Shown one piece after another: positions 8,404 through 16,537 of a stretch of DNA of 64,000 nucleotides (positions are counted from its first letter, which is position 1; each line of letters begins with the position of its first letter). The DNA lies in NCBI GenBank assembly GCA_038184435.1, contig CP116227.1, forward strand, positions 2,881,501 through 2,945,500, written 5' to 3'. Under the pieces are notes generated by a model. That model was not told the DNA's origin and searched no databases. It worked only from the letters and a program-made list of their open reading frames with translations. Source of the stretch: Nocardioides alkalitolerans (GTDB lineage Bacteria; Actinomycetota; Actinomycetes; Propionibacteriales; Nocardioidaceae). The position numbers and the translations under genes were made by a program.

Positions 8404-9371
8404 GCGTGCTGCTCTCCCACTCGGTCGGGACCCCCTGGCTGAGGGCCTTCCATCAGATCGGCGGCACCGTCGGCCAGCATCTCCTGGCCGAGGCGGCTCC
8501 CGACGCCGAAGGCGTCGCCGGGGGAGCCGGTGGCGGACATCCGGATGCTGAGGGCGCCGTCCAGGGACAGCACCACCGCACGCACCCAGAGCTCCTCGTC
8601 GTCGTCGCCCTCGACGACCTCGCCCAGCGCGCCGACGGGCGCGGAGCAGCCGGCCTCGAGCGTGGCCAGCACGGCACGCTCGGCGGTGACGGCCGCCCGG
8701 GTGGCGGGGTCGTCGAGCACCGACAGCGCCTCGACGAGCGAGACGTCGTCGGAGCGGCACTCGACGGCGAGCGCTCCCTGGCCCGGGGCCGGGAGCATCT
8801 GGAACGGGTCGATCACCTCGGTGACCTCGTCGACGCGGCCGAGCCGCGCGAGGCCGGCGCGGGCCAGCAGCACCGCGTCCACCTCGCCGGCGGCGATCTT
8901 GCCGATGCGGGTGTCGACGTTGCCGCGGATCGGCACGATCTCGAGACCGAGGCCCAGCGCGGCCAGCTGGGCCGCGCGGCGCGGCGAGCCCGTGCCGACG
9001 CGGCTGCCGACGGGCAGCTCGCCGAGGGTGAGGCCGTCGCGGGCGATCACGACGTCGCGCGAGTCCTCCCGGGGCGGGACCGCGGCCAGCGCGATGCCGT
9101 CGGCCGGGGTCGTGGGCAGGTCCTTGAGCGAGTGCACGGCGAGGTCGACCTCGCCCGCGAGGAGCGCGTCGCGCAGGGCGCTCACGAACACGCCCGTGCC
9201 GCCGATCTGCGCGAGCGGGGCGCGGGACACGTCGCCGTGGGTGGTGACCTCGACGAGCTCGACCTCACGACCGAGCCGCTCGCGCAGCGCGTCGGCGACG
9301 TGGCCGGACTGGGTCATCGCGAGCGCCGAGGCGCGGGTGCCCAGGCGGAGGGGGCGCAGCGGGGCGGTCAC
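8400..9371 (-). CDS. hemC: Hydroxymethylbilane synthase (porphobilinogen deaminase)
   Basis: HemC polymerises four porphobilinogen units into hydroxymethylbilane on a covalent dipyrromethane cofactor. The sequence starts LRLGTRASALAMTQSGHVAD and contains VHSLKDLPTT, REDSRDVV, GTGSPRRAAQL and RGNVDTRIGK. The cofactor-binding cysteine lies in LEAGCSAPVGA. At 323 residues the length is standard. The GTG start at 9371 overlaps the hemA stop as GTGA, and the stop overlaps the cobA/hemD start, so the three genes are probably translationally coupled. Confidence 0.94.
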   Translation of the reverse strand: MTAPLRPLRLGTRASALAMTQSGHVADALRERLGREVELVEVTTHGDVSRAPLAQIGGTGVFVSALRDALLAGEVDLAVHSLKDLPTTPADGIALAAVPPREDSRDVVIARDGLTLGELPVGSRVGTGSPRRAAQLAALGLGLEIVPIRGNVDTRIGKIAAGEVDAVLLARAGLARLGRVDEVTEVIDPFQMLPAPGQGALAVECRSDDVSLVEALSVLDDPATRAAVTAERAVLATLEAGCSAPVGALGEVVEGDDDEELWVRAVVLSLDGALSIRMSATGSPGDAFGVGSRLGQEMLADGAADLMEGPQPGGPDRVGEQHA

Positions 9372-10672
9372 GGGCGACCCCCCGGGCGGGTGACGGCGTC
9401 GACGGCCTCGGGGTCGAGGGCGAAGAGCTCGGCCAGCGCCGCGGCGTAGGACACCGCACCCTGCTCGTTGGCGAGCTGCTTGACGCGGACGGTCGGCTGG
9501 TGGAGCAGCTTGTCGGCGACGCGGCGCACGGTGTGGAGCACCTCGGCGCGGGCGACGGGGTCGAGGTCGGGCAGGCGGCCGTCGAGGCGCGCCATCTCGT
9601 TGTCGACCACCGTCGTCGCCATCGTGCGCAGGGCGACCACGGTGGGCGTCACGCTGGCCTGGCGGCGCGCGGTCGTGAAGGCGGCGATCTCCTGCGTGAC
9701 GATCTCGCGGACGGCGTCGATGCCCGGCGCCACCTCGGCGACCCGCAGCTCCTCGGCGAGGCGGGACAGCCCCAGGAGCTGCACGCCCGGCAGGTGCTCG
9801 ACCGCGGGCTCCACGTCGTGGGGCAGGGCGAGGTCGACGACGGACAGCGGGCTCGTGGGGTCCGCCTGGCCGCTGCGCGCCCGGGCGAGGAGCTCGCGCG
9901 TGACGACCGTGCCGGTCGCCCCGGTGCAGGAGACGACCACCTCGGCGCCGATCAGCTCGCGCTCGAGGTCGGTGAGGAGGGCGGCGCGCGCGCCGTACTC
10001 CCCCGCCAGCCGCTGCGCGGCGGCCCCGCTGCGGTTGACGACCACGATCTCGCCGGCCCCGGCACGGGCGAGGGTCGCGACGGCCAGCGAGGCCATCGAG
10101 CCGGCGCCCACGACGACCGCCTTCGCGCCGGTCAGCCCCCGCACGTGGGGCGCGGCGAGCTCGAGCGAGGCGGCGACGAGCGACGGCGCCGCGCGGTCGA
10201 TCTCGGTCTCCGCGTGGGCGCGCTTGCCGACCCGGAGGGCCTGCTGGAAGAGCACGTTGAGGGCGGGGCCGACGGTACCGAGCTCCTGGCCGAGGCGCAG
10301 GGCCTCCCGGGCCTGGCCGAGGATCTGGCCCTCGCCGACGACCATGGAGTCGAGACCGGCGGTGACCCGGAACAGGTGGGAGACGGCGGCGTCGTCGTAG
10401 TGCACGTAGAGGTGCGGGAGCATCGCCTCGGTGCTCGCGCCGCCGCGCTCGATGAGCAGCCGCGAGATCGTCTCGATGCTGCCGTGGAAGCGCTCGACCT
10501 CCGTGTAGACCTCGAGGCGGTTGCACGTCGAGATCACCGTGGCCTCGGTGACGTGCTCGGCGCCCGCCACATCGGCGACGAGCTTCTGCGCTCCCTCGGC
10601 GTCGAGCGCGAGCCGCTCGAGCACCGTCACCGGAGCGGAGTGGTGGGACACCCCCACGACCAGGACGCTCAT
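9368..10672 (-). CDS. hemA: Glutamyl-tRNA reductase
   Basis: HemA reduces glutamyl-tRNA(Glu) to glutamate-1-semialdehyde with NADPH, the rate-limiting step of the C5 heme route. The N-terminus MSVLVVGVSHHSAPVTVLER and the catalytic cysteine motif VISTCNRLEVY are typical. These are followed by VVGEGQILGQ and an NADP-binding fold (VVGAGSMASLAVATL). The C-terminal dimerisation helix region is present. The length is 434 residues. It overlaps rex upstream by four bases and hemC downstream by four bases. Co-transcription with rex implies control by cellular NADH/NAD+. Confidence 0.95.
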   Translation of the reverse strand: MSVLVVGVSHHSAPVTVLERLALDAEGAQKLVADVAGAEHVTEATVISTCNRLEVYTEVERFHGSIETISRLLIERGGASTEAMLPHLYVHYDDAAVSHLFRVTAGLDSMVVGEGQILGQAREALRLGQELGTVGPALNVLFQQALRVGKRAHAETEIDRAAPSLVAASLELAAPHVRGLTGAKAVVVGAGSMASLAVATLARAGAGEIVVVNRSGAAAQRLAGEYGARAALLTDLERELIGAEVVVSCTGATGTVVTRELLARARSGQADPTSPLSVVDLALPHDVEPAVEHLPGVQLLGLSRLAEELRVAEVAPGIDAVREIVTQEIAAFTTARRQASVTPTVVALRTMATTVVDNEMARLDGRLPDLDPVARAEVLHTVRRVADKLLHQPTVRVKQLANEQGAVSYAAALAELFALDPEAVDAVTRPGGRP

Positions 10673-11382
10673 CGGACCTCCTCCCGGCCACCGACACCGG
10701 TGGCCACCGGCTCCCCGTCCGCGAGGTAGGACGGCGAGCGACGCTGCTCGTGGAAGGCGAGGATCTGCAGCTCGGTCGACAGGTCGACCTTGCGCACCTC
10801 CACGCCCTCGGGGACCGACAGCACGGTCGGTGCGAAGTTGAGGATGGCGGTGACCCCGGCCGCGACGAGGCGGTCGGCCACCTCCTGCGCGGCCGTCGCC
10901 GGCAGGGCGAGCACGCCGATGGCGACGTCGAGGTCGGCCACGACCTCCTCGAGGTCGTGCACCGGGCGCACGGCGACACCGCCGACGACGGTGCCGTGCA
11001 GCCGCTCGTCGGCGTCGAGGAGCGCCACGACCCGGAAGCCGCGGGTGCGGAACCCGGCGTAGTTCGCGAGGGCCTGGCCCAGGTTGCCGATCCCGACGAC
11101 CACCACGTTGCGGTCGGTGGTGAGGCCGATCTCGCGCGCGATCTGGTAGCGCAGGTGCTCCACGTCGTAGCCGACGCCGCGCGTGCCGTAGGACCCCAGG
11201 TGGGACAGGTCCTTGCGCAGCATCGCGGAGTTGACCCCCGCCGCCACCGCGAGCGCCTCGCTCGAGCAGGTGGAGGTGCCCTCGTCGGAGAGCAGGGTCA
11301 GCGCACGGAGGTAGAGGGGCAGCCGCGCGACGGTCGCCTCCGGGATGCCCCGGGGGCTCTCGGCCTGGGTCCGTGCAGTCAA
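10669..11382 (-). CDS. rex: Redox-sensing transcriptional repressor Rex
   Basis: Rex is a dimeric repressor that senses the NADH/NAD+ ratio and controls respiratory genes. The N-terminal winged helix ends in MLRKDLSHLGSYGTRGVGYD, followed by a Rossmann fold with VVVVGIGNLGQALANY. I chose the TTG at 11382, which has GGAGA nine bases upstream; an in-frame GTG at 11412 would add ten atypical residues. The rex-hemA arrangement is conserved in Streptomyces, where Rex regulates its own operon, but I could not find a convincing TGTGAA...TTCACA operator here. Confidence 0.92.
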   Translation of the reverse strand: MTARTQAESPRGIPEATVARLPLYLRALTLLSDEGTSTCSSEALAVAAGVNSAMLRKDLSHLGSYGTRGVGYDVEHLRYQIAREIGLTTDRNVVVVGIGNLGQALANYAGFRTRGFRVVALLDADERLHGTVVGGVAVRPVHDLEEVVADLDVAIGVLALPATAAQEVADRLVAAGVTAILNFAPTVLSVPEGVEVRKVDLSTELQILAFHEQRRSPSYLADGEPVATGVGGREEVR

Positions 11383-11458
11383 CGTGTCTCGTCTCCAGCC
11401 GCGCGCGAGCACCTACTCGGACTTTCGGGCGCCTCGGGGGTTGGCGAGCGGCCCGCTC

Positions 11459-11487
11459 ACTGTAGGTAGTCCGGGGCGGGAGAACAA
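11459..11487 (-). promoter_or_regulatory. Housekeeping-type promoter of the rex-hem operon
   Basis: Read on the minus strand, TTGTTC (11482-11487) and TACAGT (11459-11464) are separated by exactly 17 bases. Each matches four of six positions of the sigma-70 -35 and -10 consensus. The position is 70-80 bases before the rex start. Confidence 0.6.
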
Positions 11488-11503
11488 AACGGGACGGCAG
11501 GCC

Positions 11504-11908
11504 TCAGCGGCCGCCCTGCGGCCATACCACGAATCGGTAGGCGGCGAAATTGACGACGAGGCTGCAACCTATCGCAACGATCTTGGCGACCAGCAGGGGG
11601 TCGACCACGAGCAGCGCGGCGTGGATGAAGAGCGGCTGCAGCACCCACATCGTCGTGCCCGTCGTGGCGAGGAACAGACCGGCCTGGCGCCACGTCAGCC
11701 GCCGCGCCGAGAACGTGAAGAGCCCGTTGACGACGAAGCTGAACGCCATGCCCGCGCTCGTCGAGACCAGGTTGGCGAGCACGATCCCCAGCGACGCGTG
11801 CAGCAGCAGGAACACCCCGACGTCGATGGCCGTGTTGAGCACCCCGACGCCCGCGAAACGGACCGCGGGAGGCAGGGCCGCGCCGCGGCGTACGGCGGGG
11901 GTCGTCAT
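11504..11908 (-). CDS. GtrA-like membrane protein
   Basis: The gene encodes 134 residues with four predicted membrane helices (for example VRFAGVGVLNTAIDVGVFLLL and ANLVSTSAGMAFSFVVNGLFTF). GtrA-family proteins are thought to flip or present lipid-linked sugars made by a partner glycosyltransferase. The start ATG overlaps the stop of the GT2 gene (ATGA), a strong sign that they work as a pair. Which cell-wall glycan is modified cannot be told from sequence. Confidence 0.85.
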   Translation of the reverse strand: MTTPAVRRGAALPPAVRFAGVGVLNTAIDVGVFLLLHASLGIVLANLVSTSAGMAFSFVVNGLFTFSARRLTWRQAGLFLATTGTTMWVLQPLFIHAALLVVDPLLVAKIVAIGCSLVVNFAAYRFVVWPQGGR

Positions 11909-12930
11909 CCCCGCGGGTCGGGGGTGCCGGGCGTGCCCGGGGCGCCGCGGCGGCCGCGCGCGGCGAGGGCGAGCGAGTAGAGCGGACGGTCCTGGGTCTC
12001 GACGTAGACGCGGCCGAGGTAGGAGCCGATCACGCCCATCATGATCAGCTGCAGGCCCGACAGCAGGAACATGCCGACGCCGAGGAACGCCCAGCCCGGC
12101 ACCGCCTGCTCCGGCGTGAAGACGCGCACGGAGAAGACGTAGACCGCCAGCAGGACGCTGATGGCGGAGATGACGAAGCCGAGCTTGCTGATCATCCGCA
12201 GCGGCGCGGTGGAGAAGCCGAGCAGGCCGTGGGAGGCGAAGGAGAGCATGGTGCGCAGGTCGTAGCCCGACGCGCCCGCGTGACGCTCGTCGCGGTCGAA
12301 CAGCACGGCCTCCTGCCGGAAGCCGACGTGGGCCACGATGCCGCGCAGGAAGCGGCCGTGCTCGCGGTAGCGCCCGACCTCGGCGACCACCCGGGCGTCC
12401 ATGAGGCGGAAGTCGCCCACCTCGCGGGGGATCTCGACGTCGGCGAGGCGCGCCAGGAGCCGGTAGAAGAGGCTGGCGGTGGTGCGCTTGAACCACGTGT
12501 CCTGCCGGGTGCGCCGCTGGGCGTAGGCGACGTCCACCCCGCTCTCCCACAGCGCGATCAGCTCGAGGCTGACGCGGGGCGGGTCCTGCAGGTCGGTGTC
12601 CATGACGACGACGGCGTCCGCGTCGCCGGCGGCGTCGAGCCCGGCGGTCAGCGCCACCTGGTGCCCGAAGTTGCGCGACAGCGCCAGCACCGCCACCCGG
12701 TCGTCGGCGGCCCGCAGCGCCAGCAGCTGCTCGAGGGAGTCGTCGCGGCTGCCGTCGTCGACGTAGAGGAACTCGTAGTCCAGGTCGGGCCGCTGCGCCG
12801 TGGCCGCCAGCAGCGCGGCGTGGAAGGCGGGGAGGTTGCGCCCCTCGTCGTACACCGGCAGCACGTAGGCGACACGGCGACGCACCTGCCCGTCGGCGGG
12901 TACGGCGCTGGTCGCGGCGGGCTCGGACAC
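11905..12930 (-). CDS. Family 2 glycosyltransferase, GtrB/DPM1-like, membrane-anchored
   Basis: This probably transfers a sugar from a nucleotide sugar to a polyprenyl phosphate at the inner face of the membrane. The catalytic domain (about residues 18-235) has YVLPVYDEGRNLPAF, FLYVDDGSRDDSLEQL, LSRNFGHQVALTAGLD and the metal-binding VVVMDTDLQDPP. Two membrane helices follow near residues 255-315, as in GtrB. It overlaps the GtrA-like gene by four bases. The GTG start at 12930 has TAGACT eight bases upstream, suggesting a leaderless mRNA. This pair is inserted between rex and the glutaredoxin-like gene, relative to the mycobacterial order as I recall it. Confidence 0.87.
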   Translation of the reverse strand: MSEPAATSAVPADGQVRRRVAYVLPVYDEGRNLPAFHAALLAATAQRPDLDYEFLYVDDGSRDDSLEQLLALRAADDRVAVLALSRNFGHQVALTAGLDAAGDADAVVVMDTDLQDPPRVSLELIALWESGVDVAYAQRRTRQDTWFKRTTASLFYRLLARLADVEIPREVGDFRLMDARVVAEVGRYREHGRFLRGIVAHVGFRQEAVLFDRDERHAGASGYDLRTMLSFASHGLLGFSTAPLRMISKLGFVISAISVLLAVYVFSVRVFTPEQAVPGWAFLGVGMFLLSGLQLIMMGVIGSYLGRVYVETQDRPLYSLALAARGRRGAPGTPGTPDPRG

Positions 12931-12995
12931 GATCGGGGAGTCTACGGAGCGCGCCCGGGCGCGGCCTGTGGAGCGGCTGGGTGGGGGCTGTCCGT

Positions 12996-13265
12996 TCAGG
13001 AGAGCGCTGCGCGCAGCCGGTCCGGGTCGACGCGCCAGAAGTCGTGCTGGCGCCCGTCGACGAAGGTCACCGGGATCTCGTCGAGGTCGACGTGGGCGGC
13101 GGCCTCGTCGTCCTCGTCCTCGTCGACGTCGACCTCGACGAACGTCTCCCCCAGCTCGGCGCAGACCGCGGCGACCACGGCGCGGGCGGCCTCGCAGAGG
13201 TGGCAGCCGTCGCGCCCGAACAGCACGACCCGGGGCTCGCGGGTCGCTTCCGGTGGCAGGGTCAC
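12996..13265 (-). CDS. Glutaredoxin-like protein (DUF836)
   Basis: A small thioredoxin-fold protein of about 89 residues with the redox motif LFGRDGCHLCEAARAVV and the cis-proline segment EIPVTFVDG. A strongly acidic VDVDEDEDDE stretch lies between them. It is probably a cytosolic thiol-disulfide protein whose partner is unknown; the positional match is Rv0508. I chose the GTG at 13265 because TAGGAT lies seven bases before it, giving a leaderless mRNA; an ATG at 13274 adds three residues. Confidence 0.82.
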   Translation of the reverse strand: MTLPPEATREPRVVLFGRDGCHLCEAARAVVAAVCAELGETFVEVDVDEDEDDEAAAHVDLDEIPVTFVDGRQHDFWRVDPDRLRAALS

Positions 13266-13272
13266 GCTCCTC

Positions 13273-13282
13273 ATCCTAGGCT
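13273..13282. promoter_or_regulatory. Overlapping divergent -10 elements around CCTAGG
   Basis: The ten bases ATCCTAGGCT contain TAGGCT (13277-13282) on the plus strand, seven bases before the GTG of the SerB-like gene. On the minus strand they contain TAGGAT (13273-13278), seven bases before the GTG of the DUF836 gene. The palindromic core CCTAGG therefore serves both directions. Confidence 0.6.
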
Positions 13283-13289
13283 CGACCCC

Positions 13290-14216
13290 GTGGCCGACCC
13301 CGAGCACGAGACCGCCGCCGACGACCGTCCGCGCGCGCACGCCGCGGCGGTCAGGCGCACCGACCTGAAGCGGCGCTCCCGCCTCGCGGGCGAGGCCTCG
13401 GCGGCCGCCGCCGAGGTGGAGAGCGCGCTCGACGTGCCCCGCGACGCGACGTCGGCCGCCTTCTTCGACGTGGACAACACGCTGATGCAGGGGGCGAGCA
13501 TCTTCCACCTGGCGAAGGGGCTCTACCGCCGGGAGTTCTTCACGACCCGCGAGATCGCCGGGGCGGTCTGGAAGCAGGCCTACTTCCGGGTCGTCGGCGT
13601 CGAGGACCCGGAGCACGTGGCGGAGGCGCGCAGCTCCGCGCTCGGCTTCATCGCGGGCCACACCGTCGGCGAGCTCGAGTCGCTGGCGGAGGAGATCTTC
13701 GACGAGGCCATGGCCATGCGGATCTGGCCCGGCACGCGGGCCCTCGCGCAGCTGCACCTCGACCGGGGCCAGCGGGTGTGGCTGGTGACGGCGGCGCCGG
13801 TCGAGATCGCGACGATCATCGCGCGCCGGCTCGGGCTGACCGGAGCGCTCGGCACCGTCGCCGAGCACGACGAGGACGGTGTCTACACGGGTCGCCTGGT
13901 CGGCGACATGCTCCACGGCCCGGCGAAGAAGGAGGCCGTCAAGGCCCTCGCCGCACGGGAGGGCCTCGACCTCGAGCGTTGCTCGGCGTACTCCGACTCC
14001 TTCAACGACCTCCCCCTCCTCGGCCTCGTCGGCGACCCCTGCGCGATCAACCCCGACGCCCGGCTGCGGGCGCACGCCCGGGAGCAGGGCTGGCGGGTGC
14101 GGGACTACCGCACGGGCCGCAAGGCCGCCCGCCTCGGCCTGCTGACCGGCGCGGCCGTGGGGGCCGCCGCCGGTGCCGTGGCGGCCGGTACGGCGCTCCG
14201 TTCCGCCCGGCGCTGA
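13290..14216 (+). CDS. HAD-family phosphatase, SerB1-like (HAD-IB)
   Basis: The protein is 308 residues with a HAD-IB core from about residue 65. Motif I is AAFFDVDNTLMQGAS (nucleophile and acid Asp), motif II is VWLVTAAPVE, and the late acidic motif is SAYSDSFNDLPLL. An N-terminal charged extension of about 60 residues and a C-terminal hydrophobic anchor (LLTGAAVGAAAGAVAAGTAL) suggest membrane association. Relatives are annotated as phosphoserine phosphatase SerB1 (Rv0505c), but the substrate is not settled. The mRNA is probably leaderless (TAGGCT seven bases before the GTG). Confidence 0.82.
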   Translation: MADPEHETAADDRPRAHAAAVRRTDLKRRSRLAGEASAAAAEVESALDVPRDATSAAFFDVDNTLMQGASIFHLAKGLYRREFFTTREIAGAVWKQAYFRVVGVEDPEHVAEARSSALGFIAGHTVGELESLAEEIFDEAMAMRIWPGTRALAQLHLDRGQRVWLVTAAPVEIATIIARRLGLTGALGTVAEHDEDGVYTGRLVGDMLHGPAKKEAVKALAAREGLDLERCSAYSDSFNDLPLLGLVGDPCAINPDARLRAHAREQGWRVRDYRTGRKAARLGLLTGAAVGAAAGAVAAGTALRSARR

Positions 14217-14346
14217 CCGCCGCGGACGCCACCGCCCGTTCTCCTCGGGTCCCCGACGGATTTGCCGATAGCGGTTCCCAAGGCCCCGGACGGGACCTAA
14301 TCTGAGCCGACGTCCCCCTGGGGAGAGGGGCGGGGAGGGCACCACG

Positions 14347-15189
14347 ATGGGCAGTGCAGCGCGGCAGGCACGCGCGTTCGAGCGAGGGCTCGACGCGCTG
14401 CGTGCCCTCGTGCTCGAAGCACTCGCGCCCGGGGCGGTCGCGACCGCCGGGGCTCCCCTCACGATCCTCCACCACGACGTGGTCGGCAGCGCCCGGGGCG
14501 CGTCCGGCGCGACGGCCGGCGCGACGGCCGGCGCGACGACGGGTCCGGGCGGCGGCCCGGACGGCGGTCCGGACGGCGTGCCGGGCGAGCCGGGCAGCAC
14601 GGAGGCCCACTCCGCGGAGGAGCGTCCCGAGGACCGCGAGCGCCTCATCGCGCTCGTCGACCTGGCCCGCGGGGGCGACCGCGAGGCGTTCGGGCTGCTC
14701 TACGACCACTACCACGGTGCGGTCTACCGCTTCCTCTACTACCGCACGCGCTCGGTCACGCTCGCCGAGGACCTGACGTCGGAGACGTTCTTCCGCGCCC
14801 TGCGCCGGATGAGCGACTTCCGCTGGCAGGGCAAGGACTTCGGTGCGTGGTTGATGACCATCGCGCGCAACCTCACGACCGACCACTTCAAGGCCGGACG
14901 CACGCGCCTCGAGCACACGGTCGAGGACATGGGCCTGCACGACGACGGCCACGACGACGGACCCGAGTCGACGGTGCTCTCGGCGATCACCAACGAGCTG
15001 CTGATGGAGGCCCTCACCCAGCTGCCCGCGGAGCAGCAGGACTGCCTCGTCATGCGCTTCCTCCAGGGGATGAGCATCGCCGAGACGGCCGCGGTGCTCG
15101 AGCGCAGCGAGGGGGCGGTCAAGCAGCTCCAGCTGCGGGGCGTGCGCAACCTGGCGAAGCTGATGCCCGAGGGGATGCGGGACTCGTGA
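14347..15189 (+). CDS. bldN: BldN-type ECF sigma factor with N-terminal extension
   Basis: This is an ECF RNA polymerase sigma factor. Sigma-2 covers about residues 105-190 (FGLLYDHYHGAVYRFLYYRT, LTSETFFRALRRMSDF, GAWLMTIARNLTTDHFKAGR). Sigma-4 covers about residues 215-275 (LPAEQQDCLVMRFLQGMSIAE, SEGAVKQLQLRGVRNLAKLM). Both closely resemble Streptomyces BldN as I remember it. Before them lie about 95 extra residues, including a Gly/Ala/Thr-Pro low-complexity tract; Streptomyces BldN is also made with an N-terminal pro-sequence that is cleaved. The next gene is an RsbN-like anti-sigma candidate, the Streptomyces order. A TAATCT -10 lies near 14298, and GGGGAGGG is the ribosome site. Confidence 0.86.
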   Translation: MGSAARQARAFERGLDALRALVLEALAPGAVATAGAPLTILHHDVVGSARGASGATAGATAGATTGPGGGPDGGPDGVPGEPGSTEAHSAEERPEDRERLIALVDLARGGDREAFGLLYDHYHGAVYRFLYYRTRSVTLAEDLTSETFFRALRRMSDFRWQGKDFGAWLMTIARNLTTDHFKAGRTRLEHTVEDMGLHDDGHDDGPESTVLSAITNELLMEALTQLPAEQQDCLVMRFLQGMSIAETAAVLERSEGAVKQLQLRGVRNLAKLMPEGMRDS

Positions 15190-15194
15190 GCCGC

Positions 15195-15223
15195 CGTAAC
15201 CTCCGGGCCTGCGCCCTCGTTGA
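15195..15223 (+). promoter_or_regulatory. BldN-like promoter in the bldN-rsbN gap
   Basis: CGTAAC (15195-15200), 17 bases, then CGTTGA (15218-15223). In Streptomyces the rsbN gene is transcribed by BldN itself from a promoter in this same gap, so the position supports the match. The stretch CGTAACCTCCGGG is shared with the transglycosylase promoter at 4169. Confidence 0.65.
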
Positions 15224-15286
15224 CCGGGACAGTGCACCTGTCCGGCCCTCCCTCGGGCAGGGCCACCGACCGATGAGGATGCCCGC

Positions 15287-16483
15287 ATGATGTCCCTCCC
15301 GACGGCGCGTCGCCGTGCCGAGGAGCTCGACGCAGCGGTCTCCGGGTCGGCGCGCGACGCCTCCGCGCCGAGCGCCGACCTCGAGCCGCTGCTCGATGTC
15401 GTCGCCCAGCTGCGCGCCGAGGCCGCCGCCTCGGTCCCCGTCCCGCGCGCCGACTTCGCCGCCGACCTCCGCGCCCGCCTCATGACCGAGGCCGCCACCG
15501 TGCTGGTCGCGCCCGACCCGGCCACCGACGAGCTCCTCACGATCCGTCGCTCCCCCCACGCCCCCCGTCGCCAGCGTCGCGTGACCGCCGTCGCGGCCGC
15601 CCTCGTGGTGGCCGGCGGGTCGAGCACGATGGCGTACGCCGCGCAGGGCGCCCTCCCCGGCGACTCGCTCTACCCGGTCAAGCGCGCGCTCGAGGGCGCC
15701 CGCGGGTCCATCAGCCTCACCGACGAGTCGCGCGGGGCCCTCACGCTGCGGCACGCCGAGCAGCGGCTGGCGGAGGTGCAGGGCCTCGTCGACCGGCACG
15801 ACAGCGCGAGCGACGCGCTCGTGTCCGACGCCCTCGCCACCTTCGTGGAGCAGTCCGACGAGGCCGCCGAGCTGCTGCTCGCGGCCGGCGCCCAGGGCGA
15901 CGACAGGTCGGTGACCGACCTCCGTGGCTTCGTCGCCGGCTCCGTCGCGACCCTCGCCGACCTGGAGCCGTCACTGTCCGTCACCGACCAGGAGGGCCTG
16001 GCGGCCGCGGTCGCCGCGCTGCGCGACATCGACGAGCGCGCCCTCGAGCTGTGCCCCACCTGCGGGTCGTCCGCCGCGGTCGAGCTGCCGTTCGCGCTGG
16101 CGAACGCCGCCTCGATGTTCGACGAGGGCCTCTTCGGCGAGAACGCGCCCGTCGTGCCCGACGTCGACGTCACCGCCCTCCCGCCGGGCAGCGTGGCCGG
16201 TCCCCAGGACGACGGGACGTCCGTCGCCGCGCCGCCCGAGACCGCGCCGCCCGCCACCGGGGGGAACGAGGAGCCGAGCACGCCGTCGCAGCCGCCGACC
16301 GCGGCGCCGAGCGAGCCCAGTGCCCCGACGAGCCCGCCGCCCAGCCCCGGGCTGCCGGGCACCAGCGGCGGCATCACCGGCGCGACCGAGGGCATCACCG
16401 GCCTGACCGGGCCGCTCGCCGAGCCGCTCCAGGCCATCACCGAGACGCTCGACACCCTGCTCGGCCTCAAGTCGACGCCCTGA
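15287..16483 (+). CDS. rsbN: RsbN-like anti-sigma factor, DUF5667 type
   Basis: A 398-residue protein with a cytoplasmic N-terminal region of about 95 residues. It contains RADFAADLRARLMTEA, which resembles the sigma-binding helix of RsbN-type proteins. One membrane segment follows (RRVTAVAAALVVAGGSSTMA), then an extracytoplasmic DUF5667 region starting ALPGDSLYPVKRALEGARGS, and a Pro/Thr/Ser-rich stalk with a GITGATEGITGLTGPL ending. The conserved CPTC pair is in the outer domain. It probably holds BldN inactive at the membrane. It is longer than the Streptomyces protein because of the stalk. The start may be the first or second Met. Confidence 0.75.
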   Translation: MMSLPTARRRAEELDAAVSGSARDASAPSADLEPLLDVVAQLRAEAAASVPVPRADFAADLRARLMTEAATVLVAPDPATDELLTIRRSPHAPRRQRRVTAVAAALVVAGGSSTMAYAAQGALPGDSLYPVKRALEGARGSISLTDESRGALTLRHAEQRLAEVQGLVDRHDSASDALVSDALATFVEQSDEAAELLLAAGAQGDDRSVTDLRGFVAGSVATLADLEPSLSVTDQEGLAAAVAALRDIDERALELCPTCGSSAAVELPFALANAASMFDEGLFGENAPVVPDVDVTALPPGSVAGPQDDGTSVAAPPETAPPATGGNEEPSTPSQPPTAAPSEPSAPTSPPPSPGLPGTSGGITGATEGITGLTGPLAEPLQAITETLDTLLGLKSTP

Positions 16484-16512
16484 GCCTGGCGCGCCCGCGC
16501 GCAACGCGTCCT

Positions 16513-16527
16513 CCCCCGCCGCGGGGG
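16513..16527. terminator. Short GC hairpin between convergent rsbN and acyltransferase genes
   Basis: CCCCC GCCGC GGGGG forms a five-pair stem in the 54-base gap between two convergent genes. It is short and lacks a T-run, so the terminator call is tentative. Confidence 0.35.
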
Positions 16528-16537
16528 CGCGGGTGGT

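Noticed and set aside
11383..11503. Rex operator upstream of rex
   Set aside because: No TGTGAA-N-TTCACA palindrome is present in the region with the promoter; nothing close enough to claim.
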